Notes under the pieces: generated by a model | The model's input: the letters and a program-made list of their open reading frames with translations, nothing else | Databases searched by the model: none | Told to the model about the DNA's origin: nothing | Translations under genes and position numbers: made by a program | Source: Ophioderma brevispina | Taxonomy: Eukaryota > Echinodermata > Ophiuroidea > Amphilepidida > Ophiodermatidae | NCBI GenBank assembly: GCA_023653785.1 | Contig: JAMKCH010019911.1 | Coordinates: 62,001 to 126,000 of the forward strand | Direction of reading: 5' to 3' | Length of the DNA: 64,000 nt | Shown: positions 11,046 to 24,041 of the stretch, one piece after another | Position numbering within the stretch: position 1 is the first letter of the stretch | How the letters are laid out: the number at the start of each line of letters is the position of its first letter

Positions 11046-12884
11046 AATACGTGGCAGTAAAGGAGGGATATTTTATGTAAGATCGGTAAATTGGAGCCTA
11101 ATTTCACGGACATTAAGACGATATCATGAACATAACATTAGACTAGCGATAGGCCTAGAAGTACATCGGCATATCAGTAAGTATTATAAAAACAGCTGAT
11201 TGGCCTACGTGCATTTATTCCAGTAATACATTGTACGTATCATTCCACTCATAGGCTATACGGAAGTGATTAGATAAGCGTTTGTACATTCGAGTGGGGT
11301 CTAATCACATATTAAAAAAAAAAAAAAAAAAATTTCAGACCTATTTCATTACACTATATTATACCAGTTTCATAAAAAATATACTATTATCTAATTAATG
11401 TATTTCAAAAATACAGCTTGAAAAAAATTGCGTCTCGCCAAATTTTTTCAACTCATAGCTCGACCATTAATTTTGGCTTAATCGATCCATTCCCATTTTT
11501 TATATCATATTGGGCCCATGAGCAAAATATTTTATCACAATATTGGAAGCCATATAGACCAATATATAATATTGTCCGTATTGGACCACCATTGCGGTGC
11601 TATATGGGGTAGTACTTAGTTTAAGTATTCTGTGATTGCGTCAAAAATAAGAATAGGCCTACTAGTTTGAGAGTGAAATATCCACACTCAAGGCTTATTG
11701 CCGCAAGTCTTAATTGGATGTTGGCCTGCTTATCAACAGCCGGAAAGTGAATATGTTTGAGATGTTTTTCTCAATTGGGGACTATTTTAAACGAAAATGT
11801 GTTCTAAAGCAGTTGCATCTCTTTTTCCTGAAGGTGAGTGGATTGATTTGGTGTGATTTTTAAATTTACCAGTAAACATTGGGGAGTCCTAACTGCACCA
11901 TGCCTTTAAGTCTACCACCGGAGCACCTAAATTGCTAGTATCTTGAAAACCGAATGTTTCCTGTAAGGCTGTATCCTACGTATTTGGCAATAGCGTAGAT
12001 CTGTAATGCTAATAGCCTATGGCATGCATAACATTTATTTTATGCCAAATTGTTAGAAACTAAATGTACTGAATAATAATTACAACCTGGGTAATGTACA
12101 AAGTTCCCTGGAGGCTGTAACCCGCATACATCGTTATGATTAAATCACGGGTAAAGGTTGCCGAATTTTGGCAATCCTTGCATTCGACTGATTTCCACAA
12201 GCACTTAAAAACAAATTCACCTTTTTAGACAAACAAATTTAAAAATCACGCAGTTAAAACACGATCTGAGTATGTTGTGGTTCTTAAGAATACTCCCAAT
12301 ACAAAATAAATTGGTATATTCAAGAAATACAGGCGGTTGATTCGTGTGGGTGACTGGGTTCACCGGTACAGCACACGAAGTACGGTATCGTTGGTGAATG
12401 TTTATCTCCAGAAACTGGTTGCCAAGCACATCTCGCACATGCGCAGTCGGAATGCGAAAGGGCTTATTCCTCTCACCTTTTGTATCTAAGTAAACCGGCA
12501 CTGGAAGTAAATATATATTAGACAAATTTTGTGCACGCAAAACTCCCCCCCGCGATAGAATGATCAAACGTGTTGTTGCAATTCTCCAGTGTTGCTAACA
12601 AAATTCAGTTAGGCGTGGACATGCGCGGCAGTGTTGGGGCACAATGTAAGCCCATCATTGGTTTCTCTTGTGACAAAAAACACAGCTCCACGGAGTCCTG
12701 CCAAAAATGGCGCTTTGAGCGCACTATTTGATAGTCAAAAGCAGCCCAATTGGGCGTGGTAAAGCGACTTATCAACCGCAACAGCTGCGGCGACAGGTGT
12801 GATCTTAGCTGAGGCTCTCATCGTTTGACCTAAAACGCACGGAAGGTACGTTGTGCTGTGAGCAGCGCGATGGATTGTGTGTGC
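11046..12884. other. Unassigned interval, no gene seen
   Basis: Contains an A-tract of about 18 (11313-11331) and an AT-rich patch with several CAATATTG-type palindromes (11500-11600). A 116-codon minus-strand frame at 12567-12217 has no motif I can recognise and is not annotated. Confidence 0.45.
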
Positions 12885-13065
12885 AAAGAGGTAGGCAGGC
12901 GTGAAGTGGACAAATAAGCCAACCCGGAAAAATTCCTCTATCCATGATTTTGGTATCACGGGATGCAGGAGATCATGCTCTATAACATATCAAAAATCCG
13001 CAAAATCCGCTTTGGGGAAACTTTTTTATGAGTATTTGAAATTTCCCTTTTTATATAAAATTCGA
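12885..13065 (+). repeat. Left arm of a 4-kb-spaced inverted repeat
   Basis: The stretch with CCGGAAAAATTCCTCTATC, CTATAACATATCAAAAATCC and CGCTTTGGGGAAACTTT is the reverse complement, with indels, of 16820-16995. Similarity continues on both sides (GGCGTGA outward; GAGTATTTGAA and AAAATTCG inward), giving arms of perhaps 150-180 bp. This may mark the ends of a transposon of about 4.1 kb, but no target duplication was identified. Confidence 0.6.
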
Positions 13066-16000
13066 GTACCTTCGTAACAAGTCGGCGAGTAACTATTCGA
13101 AATGCGTAAGTCTGTGCGTGTAAGTGCAGAGCGTAAATGTTGGCGGGCGATTCGTTCTTAGGAAGCGAGGACGCGGTAATCCCGGATGAAAGAAACCTCT
13201 GCATTTTTTGTTGTGTTGCTTGTCTAATAAACTCTCCAAACAGTGAAAATACCGGAAAAATGGGCCTATAATTGTTGTCAAAAACTTTCATTATAGAAAT
13301 ATCGTTGAGAAGGTATTTTTTCGGAAAAAAATCATAATAGATTAATCGAAAACTTTAAATGGAATCATAGGCTAATAATGTAATTGTTAGAGGACTAGGC
13401 CCATAGTAAAAAAATCCACGCGCATTCCCTATTTCTTTCTAAATACAATTTTATTTTTCAAGCTAAAAGTTATGCCGAGGTAAAAGTTATGCATCAAAAA
13501 ACACAAGTTTGTCCAAAGATTTAAAAAAAGTGTGTCCAAGTCTCTTAACGTTTTTCCATGGTAACTTTTTTCAAGGAACTTTTGACGGAAATGTTGGCCA
13601 AATGGATGATAATTGCCAGTAAGACCCGCGAATCTAGACAACCCAAACTCTGTGTGTCAACCAAATGGTCACTTTTGGCGCATTATGGAAACTTTTCTTC
13701 AAAACATTTTCTTCAAAAGTTTCATTTCAACAAATAATCCTGTCCCACTCTAAATTGTTGGCAACGGTTATGTTTATGTAACAAACTGTTTTGGTTTTGG
13801 GAGACGCTTTGTTTTTTACTCTAATGATATAGCCAAAGATCTTTGAATAGGCCCTAAATCTTCGTCTCTTCAGCGAAATATTCCAAAAAAGGAATAAAAG
13901 TTCACTTTTGAGGGAATTGAAGTCTATTTTGTTAGACGCAATCCGGCTTTTTTATATTCAAATGAGTTCGCATTTTTTCGGAAGTCCTTGCCAAACCCCA
14001 AAGAGAAATAAATCCATGGATTCCAGATTGCAGATCTCACATATCGATGTATCTGGATGGGTAACTTTCTCGTTCGACGTTTTTTATATTTTTCGAATCT
14101 GAACTTGTGCCCTGGGTGCCGCATTAAGACCCTGTAGACGGTACAACTCATTAAAAAAAAAAACCAAAGCTGTCCAGTAACTGGCCTTAAGAGCAAAATA
14201 GTAATTTAAAAAGTATTTTTTAATTTAGCTGTAACATTTTAATATACGACTGAGAACGTAAATAGGGCTTACTTGCTCACCCATGTGGTCATCGTGTTCT
14301 TGCTGAAGATATCGGCCGCTTGCGCTTCCGCGGTTTACATTCCGCAACGGCTTGGGCGTATATCGCGAATGCGCTGTTTCGGACTGTTACACGAAACATT
14401 GCGAAATAATCAGTTCAACATTATCTGCAAACTTGACTAAATGACTAAAAGATGAATCATCAAATTGTCATAGCAAATTGTACACGTAAATCGTATATTC
14501 AACTCTCTTAGAAGTACATATATATTTTACTGACTCCTGTTGTTTAGATTCTTATAAAAACTGTGATTTCACTGAAAACGTGGATTTTAACGGTGATAAT
14601 GACAGTCATGTATATAGCTAATTTTCTGTAAGTTAACTTTTAAACGAGATTGACGTTGTTAAAAAAGAATTGTAGGCGCTACCTATTGACAGTAATTAGA
14701 CTGGCATTCTTGCTGCCAACAAAATACGGTATCAATATTTAATTACAACACTTGGAAATATCTTTGGTTTTAACAACCTGCAAAAGTTGGTTACCCTATT
14801 TTGGCAGAATGGATATGGATGCACGTCTAGTACTGTAGAATTTTAAAAAGAGACCCACGTTTAATTAAGTCTTTAATAGACTTTAAAACCTTTTAACATT
14901 ATTCCAACTTTATGACTGAAATATCTTCAGTATTTTTGATTGAAATCTATTTACAAATTGTGTATAGGTGTAGACTTTATGCCCGTTAGTGTCTATGAAA
15001 AAAATGCTCTCATATGTATGACAGGAAAACCTTATTCGAGGTGTGATTAGCAAACGACAATAATTCATAGATCCAACTTTTGGTTTAATTTTTGCTGGAG
15101 ATCACACTGTAACACATTAAAAAATCGCTTTGTGAAAGGATTTTGACCATTTAATATCTTTCCAATTTCGGAGGATAACATTTTTCAATTGCTAGTTCGG
15201 CTGGTGAGTTTACCAGAGCTTCACACGCCACGTGTTTTTTCATATGAATCATTTCAGATCCCATGGAAAAGCACAAATATAATAAGAAATTTAAGAATTA
15301 TACAAAATATCAACTTCTAGAAACCCCAGCAGCGAAAAAAAAATCTCAATATAGCACTAACCTAGCTGCAAAGTACAGTTTGTGCTCACCTTATTGGTTA
15401 ACCAAAATGCGGTATTCCTCATTTAGAAATGCAAGCTTACAGTACTGGCATCCATCCATGTAACATTCAGTATGTTGGGGGAACATAATTAAATGTTAAA
15501 CCGTATGTATTTTGGATGAGTTACTTGCCAGAGTTTGAGAATGTATATAGAATAAAAAACATTGACGACCACCCCAACTTTGTAAACCTGCCCACTACAT
15601 TGTTAATTTTTAAAACTGTATACTTAACTCTGTAAAATTTTCCAGTTTTATGTAGAAATATACCGTACAAACCTACTTTTTTTAACCCCTTTACCGCATT
15701 TTTATTTCCAGTACGTAGACTACCCGTCAGGGCTGGCGGAACAATTTTCACGTGGCACTTTATCTGAGCAATTTTCAGGCTTTCACTATAAATTGTTTTC
15801 TCATGCAGCTATGATAAACCGCTCTACCCTCCTACGCACAAATATACATTCAAAACACATCCAATTATCTTTCTGTAAATATTTTAGGTGTTGGAACCGG
15901 CCCAGAGGGGTGGCCTGACGGAGTAATTTTCCAGGATGTATGAAAGCAATCTAGTCAAGCTTTAAATACTTGTTTTTAGGCCAAAATGAGCGTGGTTTCA

Positions 16001-16819
16001 GGTCGCTCTGCAGCTTTTCATGATTTCTTATTGGATATTCAATGTGGGCTACTTCAATAGCCCGAAGCTCCGGTAAAGTGATAAATTATTGGTATGACTT
16101 TGGCCAATTGTGTTCACATTTTTAAACGAAACTTTTGGTCTTTTTCAAACATTTTCGCTAGTCAATAAATGGACCGTATGTTTTCCAAAACGCGTTTTTT
16201 TCATATCTCCACTCCATTGTTATCTTATTCATTCTTTTTAATACTGCTATGATGAACTGACTAAAATTATTGCGTCTATGTTTGACTTATTTTGTAGTTG
16301 TTACTGTTTACTATGATTCTTTCTGCATGCTTTCCGGGCATTCTTTTTGTAAAGGTAAACAATTTTGATATCATAGTTAAAATGTTTATTTCAGCCATCC
16401 ATTTTGTTGTCCTACCTTGTACTTGTCTTTGTTTCTTACTTGTTTCTGTACCTTGGCTTAGACTTTTTGTTCAAGATAATAGCAAATTATAAATTCTTTA
16501 TTTTATTTTTTTATCCCATGCTATTCATGATGTTTTACCTATAACTATACTTTTAACAATTATTTTATCATTAATTAAAAAAATAATCCCGGATTCGTAA
16601 AATACCAGTCAATCAACGCGATCGTCCATTTCGTCCTCTTCGTTTACCATGCGTAGAGATACTTATTCACTGTGTTGTGAATAGCTTACGCTAACAGTGC
16701 GTATGCTCTTATATATGGTTTTAAATGCGCAAAAAAATAACGTTCGCGTGAGTCGCGTGTGAGTTTTGCGTTTCAGCGCAACCGCATTAGCAATAGAAAT
16801 TTCTGAAAAGAACGTTATC
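13066..16819. other. Interior between inverted-repeat arms, no gene seen
   Basis: AT-rich DNA with short open frames on both strands, none with a recognisable domain. If the flanking arms are transposon ends, this is the interior of a non-autonomous or decayed element. Confidence 0.4.
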
Positions 16820-16995
16820 CTACGAAATTTTAAAGAGTGCGATATTCAATACTCTCCAAGTTTCCCCCAAGCGGATTTTTGCGGATTTTGTGATATGTTA
16901 TATTGTAGAATCTCTGGCATAAACTGATCCACATCTAGATAGAGGATTTTTTTTCCGGTCTTCTGCTCGTCACGCCCGTCCTACGGCTGCATAAT
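16820..16995 (-). repeat. Right arm of the 4-kb-spaced inverted repeat
   Basis: Contains AAGTTTCCCCCAAGCGGATT, TTTGCGGATTTTGTGATATG and GATAGAGGATTTTTTTTCCGG, which pair with the left arm at 12885-13065 in inverted orientation. The left-arm spacing differs by small gaps. Confidence 0.6.
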
Positions 16996-18276
16996 GTGAC
17001 TCAGGCTTTATCAACGAAAACAAATGTCCGGCGTTCGGCAATATTGTTGTGATGTTCTTACTGCTCACAACTTCAAGAATTTTTACACTACCACTGATTC
17101 CAGAAAGTTAATTCTAAGGACTTTTTAACCCATTGTGAGTCCATATGTTGCAGCAAGGAGATAATTGGAAGGTACTGTCCAACAGGTTGGGTAAAATAAC
17201 TTTTAATTTTTAGAAGAATCTCACGGAATTGCCATAGCGTTACGAAAGTGCGAGACTAAGCTATCTTCACATGACGTTTCTTTAACAGTATGCCTTTAAC
17301 AGTCTGTATGTGAAGTCCCAAAACATTATGTGTATCAGCTATGACATTTTTGTGTAGCCTTCAAATTTTGACCACTGACAACATGTCACCTCCAATTTTC
17401 ATATAACACCGGTGCTTTCGCTAAACACTCTTCTACCTTTAGCACCAGTAATATCCAATTTTAAATACAAGCTAAAGCTTTCATTAAGCACCTGGCAATA
17501 CAAAATCAGGACTTAGTCACTGGTCAGAATCTTAAGTACAAGTCTTGAAATTTCATTAAATATCACTTCAAAAAAAGTTGATGAAGATATTTACGACTAG
17601 TTCTGTTGTTGATAACACTCTAAGGAGTACTTTCAAGGTGGAATCAGGTAATATTTATTCGCATGAAGCGTGAAAATTATTGGAGAATGTGAGACAAAAA
17701 TTTTGTCATATCAGTTACACACTATTTTGGCATGACTCCTCCATTGATTAAGTTAATGGCATTATGATAATTGTACATAAGGAGGAGTCATGCTTAGCAG
17801 GACTAGGGTCGAGGGGAGAAGCCCCCGAAGCTGAAGAAGATGACTTTCAAGATGGGTATACTTCGTCCGGCCTGAACTAGTACAGGGAACCTTTACATCG
17901 TTTTTTGACATTGGTGGTCGGCACGACGTAAAGGCCAATAATGCATTGAAAAGCCGTAGCAATCAAGCACTGTGTAAAGTGTATCTTGCCGACGCAGAGA
18001 AGTTTCATTACATAAGAAAAAATAACCCTAATGGCCGCAGTATTTATCATGCACCTACTTGTACTTGTTATTATCTCCTGCAATTCTGTTTCTTTGATGA
18101 AAATAAATATTAAGTCTGTATTTTGGAGATATTCTTGTCGGGATTCGTGCTACACGATTTGACTTATGTAATGTCGTTATACTAGAAATGAGGGTGATTC
18201 GTAAATGTGAAATGCAAAAGATTGATAATGACTCGTCTGACATGCCCGAATTTCAGTATGACTCCGTTGTACTAGG
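16996..18276. other. Unassigned interval with one strong hairpin
   Basis: No gene seen. The only clear structure is the perfect 12-bp inverted repeat at 17731-17792. A GGCCTGAACTAGTAC string near 17870 resembles the edge of the small element at 18277. Confidence 0.4.
17731..17792. repeat. Perfect 12-bp inverted repeat hairpin
   Basis: CATGACTCCTCC at 17731-17742 and GGAGGAGTCATG at 17781-17792 are perfect complements with a 38-nt AT-rich loop. It could be a tiny foldback element; no target duplication was assigned. Confidence 0.7.
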
Positions 18277-18468
18277 CCTGAACTAAGTCTAAGGAGTGAT
18301 GTCATAGCTTTCGCGCAGTTATTGCAGTGGACGTGCTGCCAGTGATTGATCATTGTGCATGCGTATCACACACACGCCGACTTTGTACGCCTCGCTTACG
18401 GCTGTTGCTTACTGCGATTTGCACTTTTAAGACTGCGAGAAAGCTATGACGTCACTCCTTAGTTCAGG
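18277..18468. mobile_element. 192-bp foldback MITE-like element
   Basis: The left end reads CCTGAACTAAG, then AAGGAGTGATGTCATAGC and TTTCGCGCAGT. The right end is its reverse complement (GACTGCGAGAAAGC, TATGACGTCACTCC, TTAGTTCAGG). Arms are about 40 bp with a loop of about 110 bp. Size and structure fit a miniature inverted-repeat transposable element. I could not settle a target-site duplication, so no superfamily is proposed. Confidence 0.7.
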
Positions 18469-18506
18469 ATGTATGAAGTAGCTCACCACAACTTGTCCTG
18501 CATTAA

Positions 18507-19391
18507 TGCATCTGGCCCGGCGTTTGTAAAACACGGAATCGCCTAAATCGCTTAATTCTCCCTGTGTTGATGAATTTATCACAAATTTGGTTGAATCTTG
18601 TGGAACCAACAATTACCTACAAACATCTTTGAAATACAAAATTTTGGTGTATGTTTTCCAAAAATTCTGGTTGAATTTTGTGAACTTACCCGGAGCGGAA
18701 TTGTCGTGTCTTTTTGATCAAACAATGAATTCTCCAAACTTTCGTTTCCGTGACAGTTCATTAGTCACAGTCCCAGCCTGCATGACTTCATTTATCCACT
18801 CGGACAATAGCAAGGGACTGCAACAGAGTCAACTTATTAGCTTGATAAGTCTCTAGCACAGAAAAGTTTTATGAATGGCGGGAGGAATGGGCGGTGTGCG
18901 CCTATCACCACGGGTAAATGGCTGTTAATTTCGAGGAAGATGAGTGGTCTAGACAGCTTGTCAAAAGTTTTCATACCATCCTGATGTCAACATGCCGGGT
19001 GAAAAGGCAAGGCAAAATATGCACCATACAACCATGTTGGCAATGTCTTGTTCCGCCACCTGTGGGTGGCCAAACAAGACATTCCCAGCATGTTTAGTTA
19101 AACGTATCAAAATTTAGACTATTTAGAGTGAAAATTGATGAAGACTGAGCTGAGTGATCAGATTCAGTCAGTACTAGACTAAGATTATCGGTCTCATATA
19201 ATAGTCACCGCCTCTTTATCTTTTGTTGATTTTTTAGTAGAACTAATAAACGATCTTGCGTTTATTGGAGGATTATTTTTTACTGACCTAGGGACTCTTA
19301 CAATTTCGCGCCATCAAAGTGGAGGGTAGGGAGAATTAAGCAAAGTAGGCGATTTAGGCGATTCCGCGTTTTACAAATGCCGCATCTGGCC
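18507..19391. mobile_element. Candidate 0.9-kb element with about 55-bp inverted ends
   Basis: GCATCTGGCC, GTTTGTAAAACACGGAATCG, CCTAAATCGC and TTAATTCTCC on the left recur in inverted orientation at 19329-19391, with one short extra stretch. The interior holds no convincing gene and includes a strong hairpin (19033-19092). No target duplication was found, so the inverted ends are seen but their transposon nature is inferred. Confidence 0.55.
19033..19092. repeat. Hairpin-forming palindrome
   Basis: CATGTTGG, AATGTCTTGTT and CCACC pair with GGGTGG, AACAAGACATT and CCCAGCATG, giving arms of about 25 bp with two small bulges and a 4-nt loop. Confidence 0.7.
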
Positions 19392-19489
19392 TACATGTAG
19401 GCTACAATATCATTGACGTCATGCCATGTCTGCCCTTTAGGCTTTACAGCTCTAGGCCGCTTGCATTCGAACAAGGCAGTCCATGACTC

Positions 19490-19625
19490 ATGTGACCAGG
19501 GGCGTCGGAACACAAAATAAAGTACAGTGTAGTACGGATGACGGGGGTCTGGGGGTTTTACCCCCAGCGGGTATCCAATGGGCAGAGCCCTGGTGGGGGT
19601 ATAAGGGGGCAAAGCCCCCTTAAGC
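19490..19625. repeat. GC-rich interspersed fragment with hairpin end
   Basis: A G- and C-rich patch within AT-rich DNA, containing CAGGGGCGTCGGAAC, GGGGGTCTGGGGGTTTTACC and a perfect hairpin TAAGGGGGC-AAA-GCCCCCTTA at 19602-19622. I believe similar GGGGGCAAAGCCCCC strings are frequent in invertebrate repeats, but I cannot name the family. Confidence 0.4.
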
Positions 19626-19902
19626 CAGCGATTTTCGTAATTTGGAGATCATAATTTGTACAGGAAGTTAATAGGACTAATAAAAATTAGTTGTATTATT
19701 AGAGGTAATAATGTTAAGAAGTAAATTGTCGAACTTACCAACTCATCAATGGATTTTTCAGTATCATGGTAAAAGTATCCAACGCACACACATTTTGTTG
19801 TTAATCGAGTTTACAAGTTTCAATTCAATCTAATTTCAATAGTATCCGATGTGGCAGTAATTGCAATCCGGTTATCATGCGTATTAAGCTGGAAATAACT
19901 TC

Positions 19903-19993
19903 TTGCCGCTCCGCATGCGCAGTGCTTCTCTTTTTATGCTTCCGATTGGTCGGCATGCTAAAAAGGAAGCACTGCGGGTGCGCCGAGCGGCAA
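19903..19993. repeat. Imperfect palindrome of about 90 bp
   Basis: TTGCCGCTC, CGCATGCGCAGTGCTTC and TTTTTA on the left pair with TAAAAAGGAAGCACTGCG, GGTGCGCC and GAGCGGCAA on the right around a loop TGCTTCCGATTGGTCGGCA. The structure produces mirrored open frames on both strands, which are artefacts. Confidence 0.65.
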
Positions 19994-20240
19994 CGCTCCA
20001 CTTCAGCGGCGAAGTATAGTCACAGCTATATTGACAAAGTTTCATGGCATAGCTCCCAAATACCGTAGTAATACATGTAGATGGGTGCGTGTACGTCAAA
20101 GATGTTATAAATAGTCAAAGGTGTACGTAGTACGGTTCAGAAAAGAGATTGGACCGTAGGCCTACATGTAGCATGTTGTGGAGACGAAGAAAATGGACTT
20201 AAAGAGAATGATAAACCAAAAAAAAAAATCACCATGTTCA

Positions 20241-20306
20241 TTTCTCTCTTCCCTTTCTCTCTTTTTTTTTTTTTTTTTTCCTTTTTTTCTTTTCCTTTTT
20301 TTTTTG
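20241..20306. repeat. Pyrimidine-rich low-complexity tract
   Basis: Mixed CT stretch followed by long T runs interrupted by C. The flanking open frames made of K/E or S/F/L runs are translations of this tract, not genes. Confidence 0.85.
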
Positions 20307-21253
20307 AGCAAAAAAAGTGGTTCGACACATCCTACCATCCGTACTGGTTCCGATGCCTCTGCATGTGACTATGGCCTCATGATTATCTCTTTTTAGTATT
20401 AAGATATCAATTTTTTTTTAAATTCCATCCCGTCGCACTAAGAGGGCGCTATTTTTATCTTTAGTTGCCTTTATTTCATAAGCTTGGTTAGTACCTTTGT
20501 AGCCATGGGTGTAATTTACTTCAATAGTGGATTCCTGTTTGTAGGGTCCGGGAGAATCCGCAATCGCGGAAAATGACATGTTATGCACAGATTTTGCCTT
20601 TCCGCGCAGATTTTCCGTTTTCTCACGAAAAACAGCGATTTTCGTATTTTTTCTACCAGAAAAGGTCATTGAACTTCTTGCCCGACTGTTTTTCTCAACG
20701 ATCAAAATGTGATTGGCAAGAAAATCGATTTGGTCGGCAAGTTGATAATTTAATGATCGCAGCAAGGCGGTCGAATGGAACTCCGATGATCATGATCAGG
20801 GTTGCATTAGAACCGCGATTCAAGCACGATCTAATTGCTATCTTGTTACTTGGTATTGTAGTAGACCACCTATGGATATGTCGTTAGAGATGACAGGGCA
20901 CACAGTTGTACCAGTGATCATAATTTCCGTCATTATTCATCCGTGAGTGCACACTTACTCGATGCTATAATCCCTGACGGTACTCGTGTCTTCCTTCATG
21001 CATCGCGGGATGGATGGACCACATGTGGATACGTCATAAAAGATGAGATGAAAAGGTGCAGTGATTGTGATAGAATTTTACTTCTCCTGAATGCATGCAT
21101 TTCATAGTTTATAATCCGTTCATGGTAGGCTCCTCTTGTGTATCCTATCATCCTAAAATACATCCATGATTTTGCTAAAGATATTATCTGGTCCAATCCC
21201 TGCTGAGCCGATGAGCTGAAAGTATTTGCTTCGATCACCGTGAGGTTCACCCC

Positions 21254-21446
21254 CATGCCGGAAAAAGTGGGAATTTGGGATGTCATTCCCGGGAAATTTT
21301 GCTATTTGGATGAAATTTTTGCCCTAAAATAAGAGACATAGAATTCAGGGAAAATTTTGAAATCGTGGAGGGAATTTTGCTATCTTAGAGGGAAATTTGT
21401 ATCGATATTCCCGGGAAATTTTTGTACAAAAATTTTTACAGCCCTG
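21254..21446. mobile_element. 193-bp hAT-type MITE nested in the larger element
   Basis: Flanked by the perfect 8-bp direct repeat TTCACCCC (21246-21253 and 21447-21454). The right end inverted reads CAGGGCTGTAAAAATT, a typical hAT terminus. The left end CATGCCGGAAAAA matches it only in part. The interior repeats the string TTCCCGGGAAATTTT twice. The target duplication makes the insertion likely despite the weak left end. Confidence 0.6.
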
Positions 21447-23007
21447 TTCACCCCTGCTGATTGCGATCGAACGGGAAATTCCCCAAGAACGAAAATTCCA
21501 TAAGATAGTTTTGAAGTATACTGATCTTATTATGACATTATTAAGCTCATGACACACACAGTATAAACATGATAAATTGATCACCCACAGTAATTTCTGA
21601 TCGCAAATTTGCATAAGATTTAATAATTCTTGTTTATTTAGTCTTTCATTCAGGCATTTGTATCAAATTTCGCCACCAGGCCACGTGCGAATGCATACCC
21701 ATTACGACATTCCATGATAAAATGACATACTTTCAATTCAATACCAATTATTTATTTGGACTTCAAATCTGGTTTGTTATTCTTAAATTTTTATAAAATA
21801 TCTGGACTAATTACCGTTGTTTATTCTTGTTTACTCACATTTGTCAGCCCCCCATTAAGGACAGTGTCAACCCGGGTGCTTTTTTTTCATGAATTTCTGA
21901 TTTTTTGCACCATTTTAAACATCAAACTGTGTTCTATAGTACCAAGCAAAGGTTATCCATGCAAGTTTTATTTTTTGTCCGATTAAAAACAGCTTTGACC
22001 ATTTAAAACCGCTTGGTCTAACGCGGGAATTGGTAAGCACATTTCACCGTTATGCGCAGGCGCACCATCGCGTCGCGCGGTGAAATTTTGCTTGCGTAAT
22101 GAAACGTCCGCGTGTTTTTAATGTACTTTTGCGCGAACTGCAATCTTGAAACGAAAATAATATTGAAAATGTAAACAGCGCTAATTTAGACTCAATGACT
22201 TTCAATTTCTTCTAATTGTCTGGAGTTAGATGACAAAATATGTTTGATTCAATAGTGCAATAAAAGATGTATTTTCATCACTGCACCACATACTCAATTT
22301 TGAAGTTCAAAGATAAAGTTTTTGAGAAAGAGACAGCTTGAAATGGCGTGAAAAGTCACTTTTTTACTAAAACAAGGATTTCTCAATGTTCAATTTTCGC
22401 AAAATTTGCAAATTTTTTATTTTAATTGAGATAACTCCAAAAATACCGAAGTGAAAAGGTAAGGTTGTAACTTTCTACGATAGCAATCGATCTTCTCCAG
22501 GGACGGTTTTCTCAATTATTTCATTTTTCAATTTCTCACGTAAAGATTATTCTCCACTATATACTCAATTTTTGAAAGGAAAAAAAAATCCCCCTTTTTG
22601 ACATTTTTCCTTGAAATTTCCGAAAATAAGCTGCTATTTTTAAAATGAAAAAAACGTCCCTATACAAAAATGTCTTGTTTCTAAAAAATAAAACATAATA
22701 AAATCATGAAAAAATAATCAAATTGGTTTTTTGTTATGCTGTCCTGAACATATTGGGTCAAATTCGTGTTATGTTAGTATTTTTTCTCAAAATACGAAAG
22801 TTTTACATTAATCCTGATGCATCATCGTGTTCATCGTCCATGGTCTTTCTAGCAATGTATCCTTTTACGTACAATAATCAAATATTGGCAAAGTTACAAA
22901 CCAAATAGATACTACTACTCGGAACTCAAAGTTCACCTAGCCCTGAACATGAATGAATTAACTTTGGTATACTGTAAATGTTTCATAGTTTGGCCATGGT
23001 GTTTGTA

Positions 23008-23490
23008 AGTACCCACCCTTTTTATTTTTAACCCACTCCTTTTATGAAAACAACCCCTTTATATTGAGAGCAAGAGTCAAAACCAAGTAAAGCCACCCTT
23101 TTTATCATTCATTGGAAATTCTACAACTGTCAACAAAAAAAACACCATGGTTTTTCTTTTTACCAATTATTGTAATAACTACAGTAATACGTTTTCAATT
23201 TTTGTTTTGTTTTGTCATTAAAATCCACGTTTCCCCACAAAAAATGCATTTGTATTTAGTGGGAACCTAACTTGTTTGTATGTTATGACCTTTTTTATTT
23301 TCAAATATGGTATGCCTCATGGCAACATATTGCACAGATAGTAATTGGCATTTTATTATCAGAACCCACCTTTTTTATTTCTGACCCACCCTTTTTTACA
23401 AACACACCTTTATAGCAATAAAATAAGTTATCCCCATATCCTCCACCCTTTTACCACTTTTTAGATTTTTGAAAACCACCCTTTCTAAAG
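23008..23490. repeat. Cluster of ACCCACCCTTTTTA-type repeats
   Basis: The motif (A)CCCACCCTTTTTAT and shortened forms (CCACCCTTTTTATC, ACCCACCTTTTTTATT, CCACCCTTTTACCACTTTTT) recur at least eight times in irregular spacing, giving a strong strand asymmetry in C and T. It lies inside the hAT-like element. Confidence 0.6.
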
Positions 23491-23578
23491 CGTGGTTTAC
23501 CAACAGTGATGTTTGGATTGATCCATTTAATTAATGGGGGTATAAAGGTAGTTGCTTTATTGTAAATACTCAATCGGG

Positions 23579-24041
23579 AAAGAACATAAAAGCGCTAAAC
23601 AATTGCTTCAGAGAGAGTTGTTGTTTCAATTTCAAAATGAAGTATTAATCATCAAATTAGAAATTCAAAATAATTTTTTTTATTTTTCTTCCACCTTTTG
23701 ATATGCATTCTATCAAATTCGTAGCTGCACGCTTTACAACTTGGCTGCAGTTCATCAAAAGCGTTTTATACTGTGCTGCAAAAATCTATCGATGTACATG
23801 TCATTGATCTGTACATAGCTCAATTCATCGCGGTGCAAATAGTGTAAACCGAAACAGACTTGAAGATGTTGTGCATTGTGATAGATCGATTGGGACCTGG
23901 GAGTAAATGTATGATGTCATTGGATTAACTACGGTCAACAAAAGAAGACTACTTGATTGACAAGGTTACCTCCTTGCCGGCTCCTTGCCGCTTGTATCGG
24001 TAAAGAACATAAGCGCTAAACAATTGCCTTGAAAGAGTTGT
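23579..24041 (+). repeat. Pair of about 40-bp direct repeats
   Basis: AAAGAACATAAAAGCGCTAA, then ACAATTGCTTCAGAGAGAGTTG at 23579-23621 is repeated with small changes at 24003-24041 (AAGAACATAAGCGCTAAACA, then ATTGCCTTGAAAGAGTTG). Both lie within the hAT-like element, about 420 bp apart. Confidence 0.7.

Noticed and set aside
12217..12567. 116-codon minus-strand frame
   Set aside because: No motif, no splice context and no repeat boundary; length is within chance for AT-rich DNA.
19877..20099. Paired open frames on opposite strands
   Set aside because: They arise from the palindrome at 19903-19993 and lack any recognisable domain.
20137..20396. Lysine/glutamate-rich and serine/phenylalanine-rich frames
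   Set aside because: Translation of the pyrimidine tract and its complement.
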